Shown: positions 9,646 through 18,655, numbered from the stretch's first letter. The stretch: 33,513 nucleotides of DNA from Acidobacteria bacterium Ga0077553 (GCA_001464575.1 LNFE01000169.1:1-33513), one strand, 5' to 3'. Notes: generated by a model not told the origin, from the sequence alone. Numbers and translations: made by a program.

Positions 9646-10840
9646 ACGGCCAGGCGGCGGAAGTGGGAACGGGAACGGCGGCGGAGGCGGGAATCGCGGA
9701 TCCTGGGGCCGGCGGAAGTTCAACAACCGGCGGCGGGGTACGCCGGCGGGTGGTGAGGGAGTGGGAGCGGCCAGCGCGCCTCCCCCAACAGCCGCGGCGC
9801 CGCCTCCTCCACCGCAGCAAATGCGGAGCGGCGAGGGGAACGGGAACGGGAACGGCCACGGGCGGCAGAACGGCAACGGCAGGCGCAACGACCGCGATGT
9901 GCGGGGCAACCGTAATCGGCGGCGTGGGCCGCAGCGGCGGGCCGGGGGCTTCCGGGCGCCGGGCGGCGGCGGCATTCGCGCGCAGACGAAAGGCTCGCGC
10001 TTTGGTGAGAACTGGTGGGCGCGGCGCTGGATCGAGGTGCTCGAAAGCTTCGAGATGGGCTCGCGGCTCAACCGGGGCCGAGACTACGCCAAGAGCGGGC
10101 ATGTGCTGGCGATCACGATTGACGAAGGGCACGTGCATGCCCGGGTGCGTGGGTCGCGGCCGAAGCCGTACGACGTCGACATCAACATCAACACAATTCC
10201 GGAAGAAGACTGGACCCGCGTGGGCGCGAAGCTGGCCGAGCAGGCCGTGTTTTCGGCGACGCTGCTGGCCGGCGAGATGCCGGGCGACATCGAAGAGATT
10301 TTTGAAGAGCTGGGCCTGTCGCTGTATCCGAAGAACGAACAGGACCTGGTGACGAGCTGCACGTGCCCGGATACGGCGAACCCGTGCAAGCATCTGGCGG
10401 CGGTTTATCTGCTGCTGGGCGAAGAGTTCGATCGCGACCCGTTCCTGCTGTTCACCATGCGTGGCATGCGGCGGGATAAGCTGCTCGCGATCATCGAGAA
10501 GAACCTGCCGCAGGCGCTCGACGCCGAAGCGCAGCGGGACGACGAAGAGTTGGCGCCGGTGGAGGAGCCGAAGCAGGCCCTGCAACTGGACCCCGACATC
10601 TACTGGAAAGGCGCGGTGCGGATGCCCGAAGACGCAATGGGCGACGTGGCGCCGCCGGCGATCTCCGCCGCGCTGCCGCGGCGGTTAGGGCCCTTCCCTT
10701 TCTGGCAGGGCCAGAAGACGCTGCTCGATGCGATGGAGCCCGTGTATAGACGGGCCTCACAACATGCGGTGGTCTTTTTGCTGGGCGAGCCGCTGCCGGC
10801 AGCGGCCAATGGAACTACCGGCGGCCCGAACCCGCAGTGA
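9638..10840 (+). CDS. SWIM zinc-finger protein, partner of the SNF2 helicase
   Basis: 400 residues from the ATG at 9638. This start is preferred over the GTG at 9623 because GGAGG (9627-9631) stands 6 bases before it and it overlaps the helicase stop. Residues 1 to about 115 are low-complexity, rich in Gly, Asn and Arg (GNGNGNGHG, RNRRRG) with a proline run, likely disordered and nucleic-acid binding in the manner of RGG tails. The rest has the conserved block ENWWARRWIEVLE, RGRDYAKSGHVL and the zinc-binding SWIM motif C241-x-C243-x6-C250-x-H252 (SCTCPDTANPCKH). SWIM domains bind DNA or proteins. Operon position suggests it works with the SNF2 ATPase. The 3' end overlaps the converging ABC-F gene by 26 bases. 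Confidence 0.93.
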   Translation: MSKRPGGGSGNGNGGGGGNRGSWGRRKFNNRRRGTPAGGEGVGAASAPPPTAAAPPPPPQQMRSGEGNGNGNGHGRQNGNGRRNDRDVRGNRNRRRGPQRRAGGFRAPGGGGIRAQTKGSRFGENWWARRWIEVLESFEMGSRLNRGRDYAKSGHVLAITIDEGHVHARVRGSRPKPYDVDININTIPEEDWTRVGAKLAEQAVFSATLLAGEMPGDIEEIFEELGLSLYPKNEQDLVTSCTCPDTANPCKHLAAVYLLLGEEFDRDPFLLFTMRGMRRDKLLAIIEKNLPQALDAEAQRDDEELAPVEEPKQALQLDPDIYWKGAVRMPEDAMGDVAPPAISAALPRRLGPFPFWQGQKTLLDAMEPVYRRASQHAVVFLLGEPLPAAANGTTGGPNPQ

Positions 10841-12412
10841 CACCCTTAGAGGCTTGATACTCCTCGTACGGGCCCTTGAAGTCTTCGATCTCATTGTTGT
10901 CGACGGCCCAGATGCGGGTGGCGACGGCGTCAATGAGGTCGTGGTCGTGCGTGACGATGAAGACGGTACCGTCGAACTTCTGGAAGGCGAAATTCAGGGC
11001 GTTGATTGCTTCGAGGTCCAAGTGGTTGGTGGGTTCGTCGAAGACGAGCACGTTGGGCTTTTCGAGCATCAGACGGCAGAAGATGAGCCGGGCGGCTTCG
11101 CCACCGCTGAGCGCGTGGGTGGGCTTGGCGCCTTCTTCCCCGGTGAAGAGCATCTGGCCAAGGGTGCCGCGGATCTCTTCGCGGCTGGCCTGGGGGTCGA
11201 AGGTGTGGAGCCATTCGAAGGCGGTGGTGCCTTTTTCGATTGATTCTTTATGGTCCTGCGCGAAATAGCCGATGCTGGTTTCGTGGCCCCACGTGACTTC
11301 GCCGGAGCCGACGGAGGTGTCTTTCTCTTTGGCTGAGGTGACCGGTCCGTTGTCGAGCAGGGCGCGGAGAAGGTTGCGATGCGTTCGCCGCGGCTGACGT
11401 GGGCGGAGAAGGGCTTGAAGACGAGTTGGTCACCGTAGGAGCGGGTGAGGTTTTTCACCTCGAGCGGATGCTTGCCGGAGGGGCGCTTCGAGACAAACTT
11501 GATGAACGGGCGGGCGATGTTGGAGCGCTTGAGGTCAGAGACTTCGAGGCGCTCGACTTCCTTGGCGCGGCTGCGGACCTGGCTCGCGCGGGTGCCGGCA
11601 CTGAAGCGGGAGATGAACTCGTTCAACTGCGCGATCTTCTTTTCGCGTTGCGCGTTGTCGGCTTCGACGCGGGCGCGGACCTGGGTCTTGGCCATCACCA
11701 TGTCGTCGTAGCCGCCGGTATAGACGATGATCGTCTGGTAGTCGATGTCGGCGGTGTGGGTGCAGACGGAGTTGAGGAAGTGGCGATCGTGGGAGATCAC
11801 GATCATGGTGCCTTTGAAGTTGTTGAGGAAGTCCTGGAGCCAGTGGATGGAGTCCAAGTCCAAGTGGTTCGTCGGTTCGTCCAGCAGGAGGGCTTCGGGG
11901 TTGCCGAAGAGGGCCTGGGCGAGCAGCACGCGGACTTTCTGGCCGCCCTGGAGCTCGCTCATTTTCCGTTCGTGGAGCTCTTCGGGGATGCCGAGGCCGC
12001 CGAGGAGGATGGCGGCGTCGGAATCGGCGGAGTAGCCGTCCTCTTCGCCGACGATGCCTTCGAGCTCGCCGAGACGGATGCCGTCTTCGTCGGTCATGTC
12101 GGCTTTGCTGTAGAGGACTTCGCGCTCTTCGAGGGCGCTCCAGAGGCGTTGGTTGCCCATGATGACGGTATCGACGACGCGATAGGCATCGAAGGCGAAC
12201 TGGTCCTGCTTGAGGACGGACATGCGCTTGGGCCGGGTGACGGTGCCTTTTTGGGCGTCAATCTCCCCGGAAAAAATCTTCATCAGGGTGGATTTTCCGG
12301 CGCCATTGGGGCCGGTGAGGCCGTAGCGGCGGCCCGCCACGAACGCGACAGAGACATCCTCGAACAGAACTTTTGCGCCGTAGCGCATCGAAACGGAACT
12401 TACAGAAATCAT
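10815..12412 (-). pseudogene. ABC-F ATPase (YbiT-like), frameshifted by a deletion across the second Walker A
   Basis: The first part (12412 to about 11375) encodes a good YbiT-like ABC-F N-terminus: RYGLTGPNGAGKST (Walker A, Lys40), ELQGGQKVRVLLAQAL, LLLDEPTNHLD, then the linker region and the start of the second ATPase domain up to RGERIA. There the frame changes. The continuation in another frame reads NLLRALLDNGPVTSAKEKD, then GYFAQDHKE, LSGGEAARLIF, VLVFDEPTNHLD and a normal C-terminus ending at 10815. Between RGERIA and NLLRALL an intact protein would carry about 10 residues (a G-x-N-G-x-G-K-S/T Walker A); these and one extra base are absent, so roughly 31 bases are missing near 11374/11375. 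As written the gene gives a 447-residue product with a nonsense tail. ABC-F proteins act on ribosomes. It could be an assembly error. Confidence 0.85.
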
Positions 12413-13080
12413 GCGGCGGTATTCCCTTGCGAGTATAGCAACCCGCCTGCGAGGGCCCGGAATCGGCGCTACTGTTCACTTGGGGCGATGGCGCGTCGGC
12501 CATTCGCTGGAGAGCTCCCGCACGCCGAGCTTGCGCGGAGATTTACCCTTCCGCACCCAGGTTGGGATATGAAGTGTTGTCGACTCCACGGGGGCACACG
12601 TGGGGTAACCGGGGGCGAAGTGCAGGTTCCTTAAGCGCACGTTTTGAGGACTGCGCCAACGCAGGGCGAAGCATTAACGTAAATGAAGACGAGGAGCAAT
12701 GCAGCATCACGACGAAATCGCATGACGCCTGCATCCGGCTCCGCTTGCGTGGAGTCGCCAAGTGGAAAACTGGAGCCACCCGCCAGGATCGAACTGGCGA
12801 CCTGCTGATTACGAAACAACTTTTGCTTTACAAACCACTGCAAACAGGGACACTCCACGTCCACCGGGAGGGCCATTCGATGCTGTTTGGGCAGTAGTTG
12901 AACAGGTTGTTGAACAGGACGATGGTCCAAGATGCCTCCCGGAGGCCTGTTCTTACCGTGCCTCGTTAGCTCGGAGCTTGCGGTGACGGACTCGTCCCGA
13001 TCGGCGGGGGGTTCTACCGGGACAGCCATGAGCTTGAATCTGCCAGATCCATCATAGAAGGCGCTTTTGGCGAATTTCTC
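12413..13080. other. Non-coding stretch around the left edge of the integrated element
   Basis: No convincing gene. Upstream of the ABC-F start there is a TATACT hexamer on the minus strand (12437-12432) that could be its -10 box, without a clear -35. Bases 12770-12815 are the displaced tRNA-Thr 3' half, described separately. Bases 12816-13080 contain no protein I can recognise and no integrase. Open frames crossing the tRNA fragment on the minus strand contain the NQQVASSILAGG string that is typical of spurious frames over tRNA genes. Confidence 0.5.
12770..12815 (-). repeat. Displaced tRNA-Thr 3' half (outer attachment site of the element)
   Basis: These 46 bases are identical to 23242-23287. 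They cover the tRNA-Thr from the first bases of the anticodon loop through the T-arm and acceptor strand to one base past CCA. Identity stops abruptly at both ends (next bases a/t at the left, a/t at the right). The 5' half of a tRNA is absent here, so this is not a functional gene but the att-site copy left by integration. Confidence 0.9.
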
Positions 13081-13512
13081 GTGTCGAAGCGCCAAGTCCG
13101 CCACGTCGAGGCGATTGAACTCGTTCGCGAGCGGCGGGACAAGGCGCAACAGTTGCTCGGATTCGCGGCCAGGCCTTTCGTCCTTTGTGGCCTGCCCGTG
13201 CGCCGACCAGCCAGTTCGACTCTCGTCTATGAGCGGCGAAATGGATCGTTCTCCTTGCAGATCACCGGGCACCCGCAGTTTGGTTTGCCCTATGGGCAGG
13301 ATCGGTTGGTGCCGATCTTCCTGGCAACTCTGGCGGTGCGCCAACAGAGCCAGGTCATCCGGTTCAAGTCAGCTGCTCAAATGCTGGACACATTCGGCAT
13401 GGCGAAGGGAGGCAAAGCGACAAGGAACACCTTTCGCGGGTTCCGTTCAGCGAATTGGATTAGGACTTGGGTTAAGGGCTGTGCTGAAGTGCACGGATGT
13501 CCGTGGAGATAA
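13081..13512 (+). pseudogene. RepA-like plasmid replication initiator fragment
   Basis: 143 residues from a GTG; no ATG exists upstream in frame before the stop at 12967. The stretch RPFVLCGLPVRRP, LVYERRNGSFSLQITGHP, FGLPYGQDRLVPIFLATLAV and the following RQQSQVIRFKSAAQMLDTFG match my memory of RepA-type replication initiators of plasmids (RepA_C family) and their relatives in acidobacterial genomes. Such proteins continue with a YRR...GFxRIF region and another 100 or more residues. Here the sequence degenerates after GGKATRNTFRGF and stops, so the C-terminal half is missing. An intact initiator would bind and open an origin; this copy is probably dead. It lies 265 bases inside the left repeat, supporting a plasmid-like origin for the element. 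Confidence 0.6.
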
Positions 13513-13825
13513 CAACTGAGGAGATGCCTGTTACGATTTCGTATAAATGGGTTTGTCATCAATCACCAACTCTGTTCTCAGGTTAGGTTCGCACCCGTGT
13601 TGGGGGAGCCAAACTCTAAAACTGTCGCGCGGCTAGTTGACCTTGCGCCGGGGCAGTTCTTTCGGTGCAGAAGACTGAGCCCTGGTACCACCAGTCGAAA
13701 GAGCGGCCCCCGATCGCAAGGGGGAGGTGCCAAGTTTGAGTTGGGCGGTTGCTGAACCGTGGCAACATTTTCCACGCAAGGAAGAGCTCCCACCGGATGG
13801 GGATGGGAGCTCTTACTGGTTGGGC
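13513..13825. other. Intergenic stretch without recognisable gene
   Basis: Between the RepA-like fragment and the end of the mannonate-dehydratase-like gene. I see no supported coding frame. The only clear structure is the hairpin at 13782-13814. Confidence 0.4.
13782..13814 (-). terminator. Hairpin terminator after the mannonate-dehydratase-like gene
   Basis: A perfect 11-bp inverted repeat, AAGAGCTCCCA (13782-13792) and TGGGAGCTCTT (13804-13814), with an 11-base loop. It starts 11 bases after the stop codon at 13826 when read on the minus strand. There is no strong T run after the stem, so it is a plausible but imperfect intrinsic terminator. Confidence 0.55.
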
Positions 13826-14998
13826 TTATGCGCGTGCGGTGCGCAGAGCGGACTTGTACATCGCGTTCATCGAGCCGAGCAGGTAGGCCAGGCCCGGATG
13901 GGGCCGGTACTCGCCTTGGGCGGCGCCGCGGCTGGTGTCGGGCAGGTTGGGATTGGTGCCGACGGCAGGGATGTGATCGGGGATCACGATGCCGTCGAAC
14001 TTCACGTCGACGAGCGCCTGCATGGCCTTGGACATGTCGTAGTAGCCATCGTCGATGAGCGCTTCGACAAAGTGGGGCAGAGGCGCCGTCACGTTGCGGA
14101 AGTGCACCTTGAACAGCTTCTTCTTGGCCGCGAAATACTTGATGACCTCGACTGGGTCGGCGCCTGTGTTCTTCTCGCCACCTTCAAGCCAGGAGCCGAT
14201 GCAGAAGCAGACCCCGATGTTGGGGCTGTCGGCGATCTCAATCGCCTTCTTATATCCTTCGAAGTTCGAGAAGATGCAGCGCGGGACGCCGGCGAGCATG
14301 CGCATGGGCGGATCGTCGGGATGGATGCCGATTCGCACGCCAGCCTCTTCGGCGACGGGCTTTACCTTCTTGATGAAGTAGATGTAGTTGTCCCAGATTT
14401 CCTGTTCGGTATAAACCCGTCCATGGGAGAGCGGACCGGTGAAGGTCTTGCCGGCCCAGACGCCTTTCCACTCGGGACTGTTCGCATTGCCGTCGCGCGC
14501 AGAGTAGCCGCGGGCGCTGGTGACGCGTCCACTGGACCAGATTCCGTTCCCCATGTGGGCGTAGGTGGAGTAGGGCACTTTGGCTTTGCCCAGGTACCGG
14601 ATGTAGTTGAGATATTCCTCAATCTTCTGGTCGCGGCCAGGGAGGTTGAGGGTGACCTCGGACATGTTGTGGAGGCTGCCGGAGGGTCCGACGCCGCTGC
14701 CGATGTTGTAGATCCGGAAGCCTTCGGCTTCCCAGGCGGCTTTTTGTTTGATGAAGCCTTCGGCGGTGGCCTCGGCCTGGATGGGTGCGAGGCTGAGCCA
14801 CTGGACGCCGAGTTGCTTGAGGTAGTTCGTATATTCCGGGGAGAGTCGATTGGCGGAGACGCCGATCTTTAGACCCGGGGGGATCGGGATCATCGGCTTG
14901 GCATGGGCCGCGGGGGCGGTTGCCGCTAATGCGGCGGCACCGGCGAGAGCCATGCCTGTAATGTCCCTTCTGCTGGGATCGTTTTTCTGGTCGCTCAT
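13826..14998 (-). CDS. Mannonate dehydratase-like (UxuA family) protein with Tat signal
   Basis: 390 residues from the only ATG that fits, at 14998; the frame is open further up but without similarity. The N-terminus is a twin-arginine signal (DPSRRDITGMALAGAAALAA...AHA), unusual for an enzyme that is normally cytoplasmic. The body is a TIM-barrel of the UxuA type: GVRIGIHPDDPP (221-231), a Cys in FCIGSW, a His in KVHFRN and an Asp in IPDH, corresponding to the Mn/Fe ligands of mannonate dehydratase, which converts D-mannonate to 2-keto-3-deoxygluconate. Such enzymes belong to uronate catabolism. Given the signal, this may be a secreted relative with a different substrate. It lies downstream of the receptor on the same strand, 178 bases after its stop. 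Confidence 0.8.
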   Translation of the reverse strand: MSDQKNDPSRRDITGMALAGAAALAATAPAAHAKPMIPIPPGLKIGVSANRLSPEYTNYLKQLGVQWLSLAPIQAEATAEGFIKQKAAWEAEGFRIYNIGSGVGPSGSLHNMSEVTLNLPGRDQKIEEYLNYIRYLGKAKVPYSTYAHMGNGIWSSGRVTSARGYSARDGNANSPEWKGVWAGKTFTGPLSHGRVYTEQEIWDNYIYFIKKVKPVAEEAGVRIGIHPDDPPMRMLAGVPRCIFSNFEGYKKAIEIADSPNIGVCFCIGSWLEGGEKNTGADPVEVIKYFAAKKKLFKVHFRNVTAPLPHFVEALIDDGYYDMSKAMQALVDVKFDGIVIPDHIPAVGTNPNLPDTSRGAAQGEYRPHPGLAYLLGSMNAMYKSALRTARA

Positions 14999-15067
14999 GG
15001 AGGAAAGTCCGTTTCTAAAGTTGGATGTGGAATTCCGAAGGGATGGTATCGGGTTGGGTCGTGTTTG

Positions 15068-15091
15068 GCAAGCCGGTGCTAAGCGGCTTGC
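15068..15091 (-). terminator. Hairpin between the receptor and the mannonate-dehydratase-like gene
   Basis: A perfect 8-bp inverted repeat, GCAAGCCG (15068-15075) and CGGCTTGC (15084-15091), with an 8-base loop. It lies 86 bases after the receptor stop and 70 before the next ATG on the minus strand. Without a T run it may be a weak terminator, a processing site or an attenuator that sets the ratio of the two genes. Confidence 0.4.
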
Positions 15092-15176
15092 TGAGTTAGT
15101 CAGACGGCAGGCTCGTTCCGGTTGCCCCCATCTGCAGGGCTTCGTAGGGCCTCGGCATTGACGGCAGTGTTGGTGA

Positions 15177-18100
15177 TCAAAACTGCAGCCTGAGACCGAG
15201 TTGGATGTTGCGGGGGGCGCCGCCTGCCAGTACTTGGCCGAACTGGGGCGCGCCGATCGTAACACTGGATCCGGTTCCAAGACTGAGAGCCGGGGTGTTG
15301 AAGATGTTGGTGATGTCGGCGCGGAGCTGGACGAGGATGCGTTCGCCGATGGGTTGATTACGGATGAAGCCCATGTCCCAGTTGCGGCGGCCGTAGTTCC
15401 GGAGCTGTGGCTGGGTCAAGGAGTCGGTCGGGATGGTGTAAGCGGGCGCCTGGGTGAAGGCGCTGGTATTGAAGTAGCGGTTGGTGGAGCTTTCGCCGTC
15501 AGGCAGGACGGGATTGCCCACACGGTTGCCGCGGCCACCGGAGAGGGCAAAGTCATAAAGGAACGTGTTATCCGCGCCCGCGATACGGATGGGGGTGCCG
15601 GACTGGAATACGGTGATGCCGGAAACCTGCCAATTTCCAATGATGGCGGCGAGGACGCCGTCGGATACAAACCGCTTCTTCTTACCGAAGGGCAAGTCGT
15701 AGAAGTAGCTCATCACGAGGCGGCGGGGAATGTCGTTGGTCTCGATGGAGCGATTGTATCGGGGGTTGTAAAGGGCGTTCTGAGGGAATGCTTCCGAGGC
15801 ATCGGATTCAAAGACGTTGGCGATGGTCTTCGAGCCGGTGAAGGAGGCCGAGAGGGTGAGGCCGTTCGAGTAGCGCTTCTCTAGAGAGAGCTGCAGGGAG
15901 TGATAGTTGCCGTGGCCGTAGCCTTCGCGGGGGAAGAGGACTTGGAGGTATTGCGGGTAGGGGCGGAGCAACTGACGGCGTTGGACCGTGGCGAAGCTGA
16001 GATTGCCGCTGCGGATCTTTCCGAAGAAGGGGTTCGGCACGTTGTCGAGCAGGGAGGAGCCGAGCGATAGAAGGGCCGGATCGTTCTGGTTGTTGAACCG
16101 GTTCTGCGCGATGTGCGTAATCTTGTTGCCGACGTAGCCGGCGGAGATGACGATGTTGCTGCCGATGAGGCGTTGGATGTTGAAGCTCCAGTTGCCGACT
16201 TCGGGGAGGGGACTATCGCGATTGAACGTGCGGAGGTTTTCCCCGGCGAAGGTGGAGTTGCGATTGGGCTGAGGGAGTCCACCGGCGAATGGGTTTAACC
16301 AGGAGCCGCCGGGAGGCGGGGTGTTGGCGAAGGGGCTGGGTGCGCCGAGGGTGCCTTCGTAGAGAGTGAAGAGGCCATTGCCCCAGTCGGAGGTGCCGGC
16401 GTTGATGGTGTTGGATGCGGCGTAGAAGTAACCGGCGCTGAGCCGGATGACGGTCTTCTCGTTGAGCTTATAGGCGAGTCCCAGGCGTGGGGCGAAGTTC
16501 ATGCGCTGGGGATCGGTTTGGAATTCGCCGGGATTGAGGAACTTAAAGGTGCCTTTCATGCCGGTGACGGGTTCAATGCCGTTGAAGTCGAAGGACCCGA
16601 TGCGGCCGTACTTTTCGGCCCAGGGCTGCGTGTATTCGTAGCGCAGGCCGAGGTTGAGGGTGAGGTTCTTCGTGACTTGGACGTCGTCCTGGATGTAGCC
16701 GCCGAAGAAGCGGCGATAGAGGGTGAGGTGGGGATCGAAGGACTGGCGGTTGGAGATGGGCACGCCGAGCAGGAAGCTGGCGAAGCCAGAGCCGGAGGTG
16801 GTGGCGCGGACCAGGGGGTCTGGGCCCTGAGTGTAGACGCGATCGAAGAAGTAGGCTCCGGCGGGGCTGTTGGTGGCGAAGGAAGCGAGTCGCAGGAGTT
16901 GGGTTTCGCCGCCGAACTTCACCTTGTGGCGATTGCGGAGGTAGGTCATCTGGTATTGGAGCTGCCAAGTGTCTTGTGGAGTTCGGACGAGGTTGGCGCC
17001 GTTGAGGCCGCTGACCTCGGCCGAGGATCCGCTTGAGACGGAGAGTCCGGTGCCGACGGTGTATTGGGCGACGGAGATGTTGGGAAAAGTTCTGTAGCCC
17101 ATGGCGCCGACGACACTCGCTGGCAGGCCGAGGGTGGAGACGTCGAAGCCTTTGCCGTCGAACTCGGAGAGGGCGCCGAGGCGCGTGTAGCCGAGGCGGA
17201 GTTCGCCGATGAAGGACGAGGTAAAGGTCGAGGTGGCGGAGATCATGGCGGAGTGGCCGGGGTTCGACTGGATGGTCTGGGGTACGAGGGCGACCATCGA
17301 ATCGTCGAGACCCTTCGAGAAGTTGCGTTGGCGGCGGCCGTAGTATCGGCCGAAGAGGCGGTGTTTATCGCTGAGGTTGTGGTCGACGCGGCTGACCCAG
17401 AGGTCCTGCTCGAGGGCACGTGCGCCGGCGACGAAGAAGTTGTTGAACTCGGCGGGCCCTTCGCCAGGGCGATTGGCAGATGGCCAGTACTTGAGGACAT
17501 TGGCGGAGACGGCGTTGATGCGCTGGGAGGGGACTCGATTGCCGGGGAAGGGGTCTCGGATAAGAGCGGTGCCGTTGGTGCGCGTGGTGATGGGATCGAA
17601 GACGGTGATTTGGCGGCCGGAGGGGTCGAGAGTGCCATTGAAATCGCCGGTACGTTGCGCGGCGGTGGGGACGGTGTTGAGTGACTGAATGGGAGCGGAC
17701 TGGAGGGTGCGCTCAAGGTTGCCAAAGAAGAAGGTGCGATTGCGGATAATGGGACCGCCGAGGGAGCCGCCGAATTCATTGCGGCGGAATACGCCACGGT
17801 TGACACGGTTGCGGTTGTTGGTCCAGGAGTTGGCGTTCAGCCTGTCGTTGCGGAGGTACTCGTAGCCGGATCCGTGGAAGGTATTGCTGCCAGATTTGGT
17901 GACGAGGTTGACGACGCCACCGGCGGCGCGGCCGAATTCAGCGCCGTAAGTGGCGGTGTCGACGCGGTACTCGGCGACTGATTCCATGGGGATGGTGAAC
18001 GCGGTTTTGGAGTTGACGGTGGCGCGGCTTTCGCCGCCATCGGTGAGGACGGCGTTGTCGCGAGCCATGCCGCCAGACATTTTGGCGTTGGTGGCGTCGC

Positions 18101-18605
18101 CGTTGGTATCGCCGCCGACGGGGGTGACGCCGTGGAGGAGGGATACGAGTTGGAGGGGATTGCGGCCGATTAGGGGTAGGGTGTTGATGGTCTCCGTGGG
18201 GAGGACTTTGCCGAGGGCGGTGGTTTGCGCTTCGAGTTGAGCGGCTTCGGCGCGGACCTCGACGGTTTCCGAGACGGCGCCGATTTCGAGGCGCACGTTG
18301 TAAGTGGCGGTGGTGCCGGCGCCGAGTACGATGTTGGAGACCACGGCGGCGCGGAATCCGGCATGTTCGACGCGGAGTTCATACTGTCCCGGGGAGAGCG
18401 CGGGGAGATAGAAGAGGCCGGCCTGATTGGTGGCGGTTTTCAGAATGATGTTGGTGGTTGTATTGCGGAGCGCCACCTGAGCGCCCACGATGTTTGCCCC
18501 GGAGGTGTCGGTGGCGGCGCCGGTGATCGTGGCGCGCTCACCTTGTGCTAGCAGAGCTACGGTGGAGAGTAATCCGATCAAGAGGGGACGAAGAGTCAGA
18601 GACAT
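15177..18605 (-). CDS. TonB-dependent receptor with carboxypeptidase-regulatory domain (Oar-like)
   Basis: 1142 residues. A signal peptide (LLIGLLSTVALLAQ) is followed by a carboxypeptidase-regulatory-like (Cna-B-type) domain at about 22-110 (TITGAATDTSGANIVGA, GQYELRVEHAGF). A plug-like segment follows (TINTLPLIGRNPLQL, YGAEFGRAAGGVVNLVTKSG, SGYEYLRNDRLNAN). The rest is a large beta-barrel ending in LGLRLQF, with the terminal Phe typical of outer-membrane proteins. These very long receptors are greatly expanded in Solibacter-type acidobacteria and are thought to import glycans or other large substrates. The ligand is unknown; the mannonate-dehydratase-like gene downstream hints at a sugar-acid or uronate polymer. 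A strong promoter stands just upstream. Confidence 0.93.
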   Translation of the reverse strand: MSLTLRPLLIGLLSTVALLAQGERATITGAATDTSGANIVGAQVALRNTTTNIILKTATNQAGLFYLPALSPGQYELRVEHAGFRAAVVSNIVLGAGTTATYNVRLEIGAVSETVEVRAEAAQLEAQTTALGKVLPTETINTLPLIGRNPLQLVSLLHGVTPVGGDTNGDATNAKMSGGMARDNAVLTDGGESRATVNSKTAFTIPMESVAEYRVDTATYGAEFGRAAGGVVNLVTKSGSNTFHGSGYEYLRNDRLNANSWTNNRNRVNRGVFRRNEFGGSLGGPIIRNRTFFFGNLERTLQSAPIQSLNTVPTAAQRTGDFNGTLDPSGRQITVFDPITTRTNGTALIRDPFPGNRVPSQRINAVSANVLKYWPSANRPGEGPAEFNNFFVAGARALEQDLWVSRVDHNLSDKHRLFGRYYGRRQRNFSKGLDDSMVALVPQTIQSNPGHSAMISATSTFTSSFIGELRLGYTRLGALSEFDGKGFDVSTLGLPASVVGAMGYRTFPNISVAQYTVGTGLSVSSGSSAEVSGLNGANLVRTPQDTWQLQYQMTYLRNRHKVKFGGETQLLRLASFATNSPAGAYFFDRVYTQGPDPLVRATTSGSGFASFLLGVPISNRQSFDPHLTLYRRFFGGYIQDDVQVTKNLTLNLGLRYEYTQPWAEKYGRIGSFDFNGIEPVTGMKGTFKFLNPGEFQTDPQRMNFAPRLGLAYKLNEKTVIRLSAGYFYAASNTINAGTSDWGNGLFTLYEGTLGAPSPFANTPPPGGSWLNPFAGGLPQPNRNSTFAGENLRTFNRDSPLPEVGNWSFNIQRLIGSNIVISAGYVGNKITHIAQNRFNNQNDPALLSLGSSLLDNVPNPFFGKIRSGNLSFATVQRRQLLRPYPQYLQVLFPREGYGHGNYHSLQLSLEKRYSNGLTLSASFTGSKTIANVFESDASEAFPQNALYNPRYNRSIETNDIPRRLVMSYFYDLPFGKKKRFVSDGVLAAIIGNWQVSGITVFQSGTPIRIAGADNTFLYDFALSGGRGNRVGNPVLPDGESSTNRYFNTSAFTQAPAYTIPTDSLTQPQLRNYGRRNWDMGFIRNQPIGERILVQLRADITNIFNTPALSLGTGSSVTIGAPQFGQVLAGGAPRNIQLGLRLQF

Positions 18606-18628
18606 TTATGGGAGGGTCCGGCGGCAAG

Positions 18629-18655
18629 ACTATATGGCCCGCGGGGGAGTGTCAA
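18629..18655 (-). promoter_or_regulatory. Promoter of the TonB-type receptor
   Basis: On the minus strand a perfect TTGACA (18655-18650) is followed, after 15 bases, by TATAGT (18634-18629). The hexamers are near consensus for a sigma-70-type factor, though the spacer is 2 bases short. A start about 7 bases downstream would leave a leader of around 17 bases before the ATG at 18605, with no clear Shine-Dalgarno. Confidence 0.6.

Noticed and set aside
9660..9900. Repeated gggaac units as a regulatory or CRISPR-like repeat
   Set aside because: They are in frame, encode Gly-Asn runs of the SWIM protein tail, and are irregular in spacing without spacers.
11399..12634. 411-residue plus-strand frame opposite the ABC-F gene
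   Set aside because: It is antisense to well-conserved ATPase motifs and runs into the intergenic region; composition is shadow-like.
12898..12918. Two TTGAACAGG copies 12 bases apart as replication iterons
   Set aside because: Two copies are too few to support an origin, and no further copies were found nearby, despite the RepA-like fragment.
12631..13344. 237-residue minus-strand frame across the left repeat
   Set aside because: It covers the tRNA fragment (NQQVASSILAGG string) and lies antisense to the RepA-like piece; no recombinase motif, so I did not call it an integrase.
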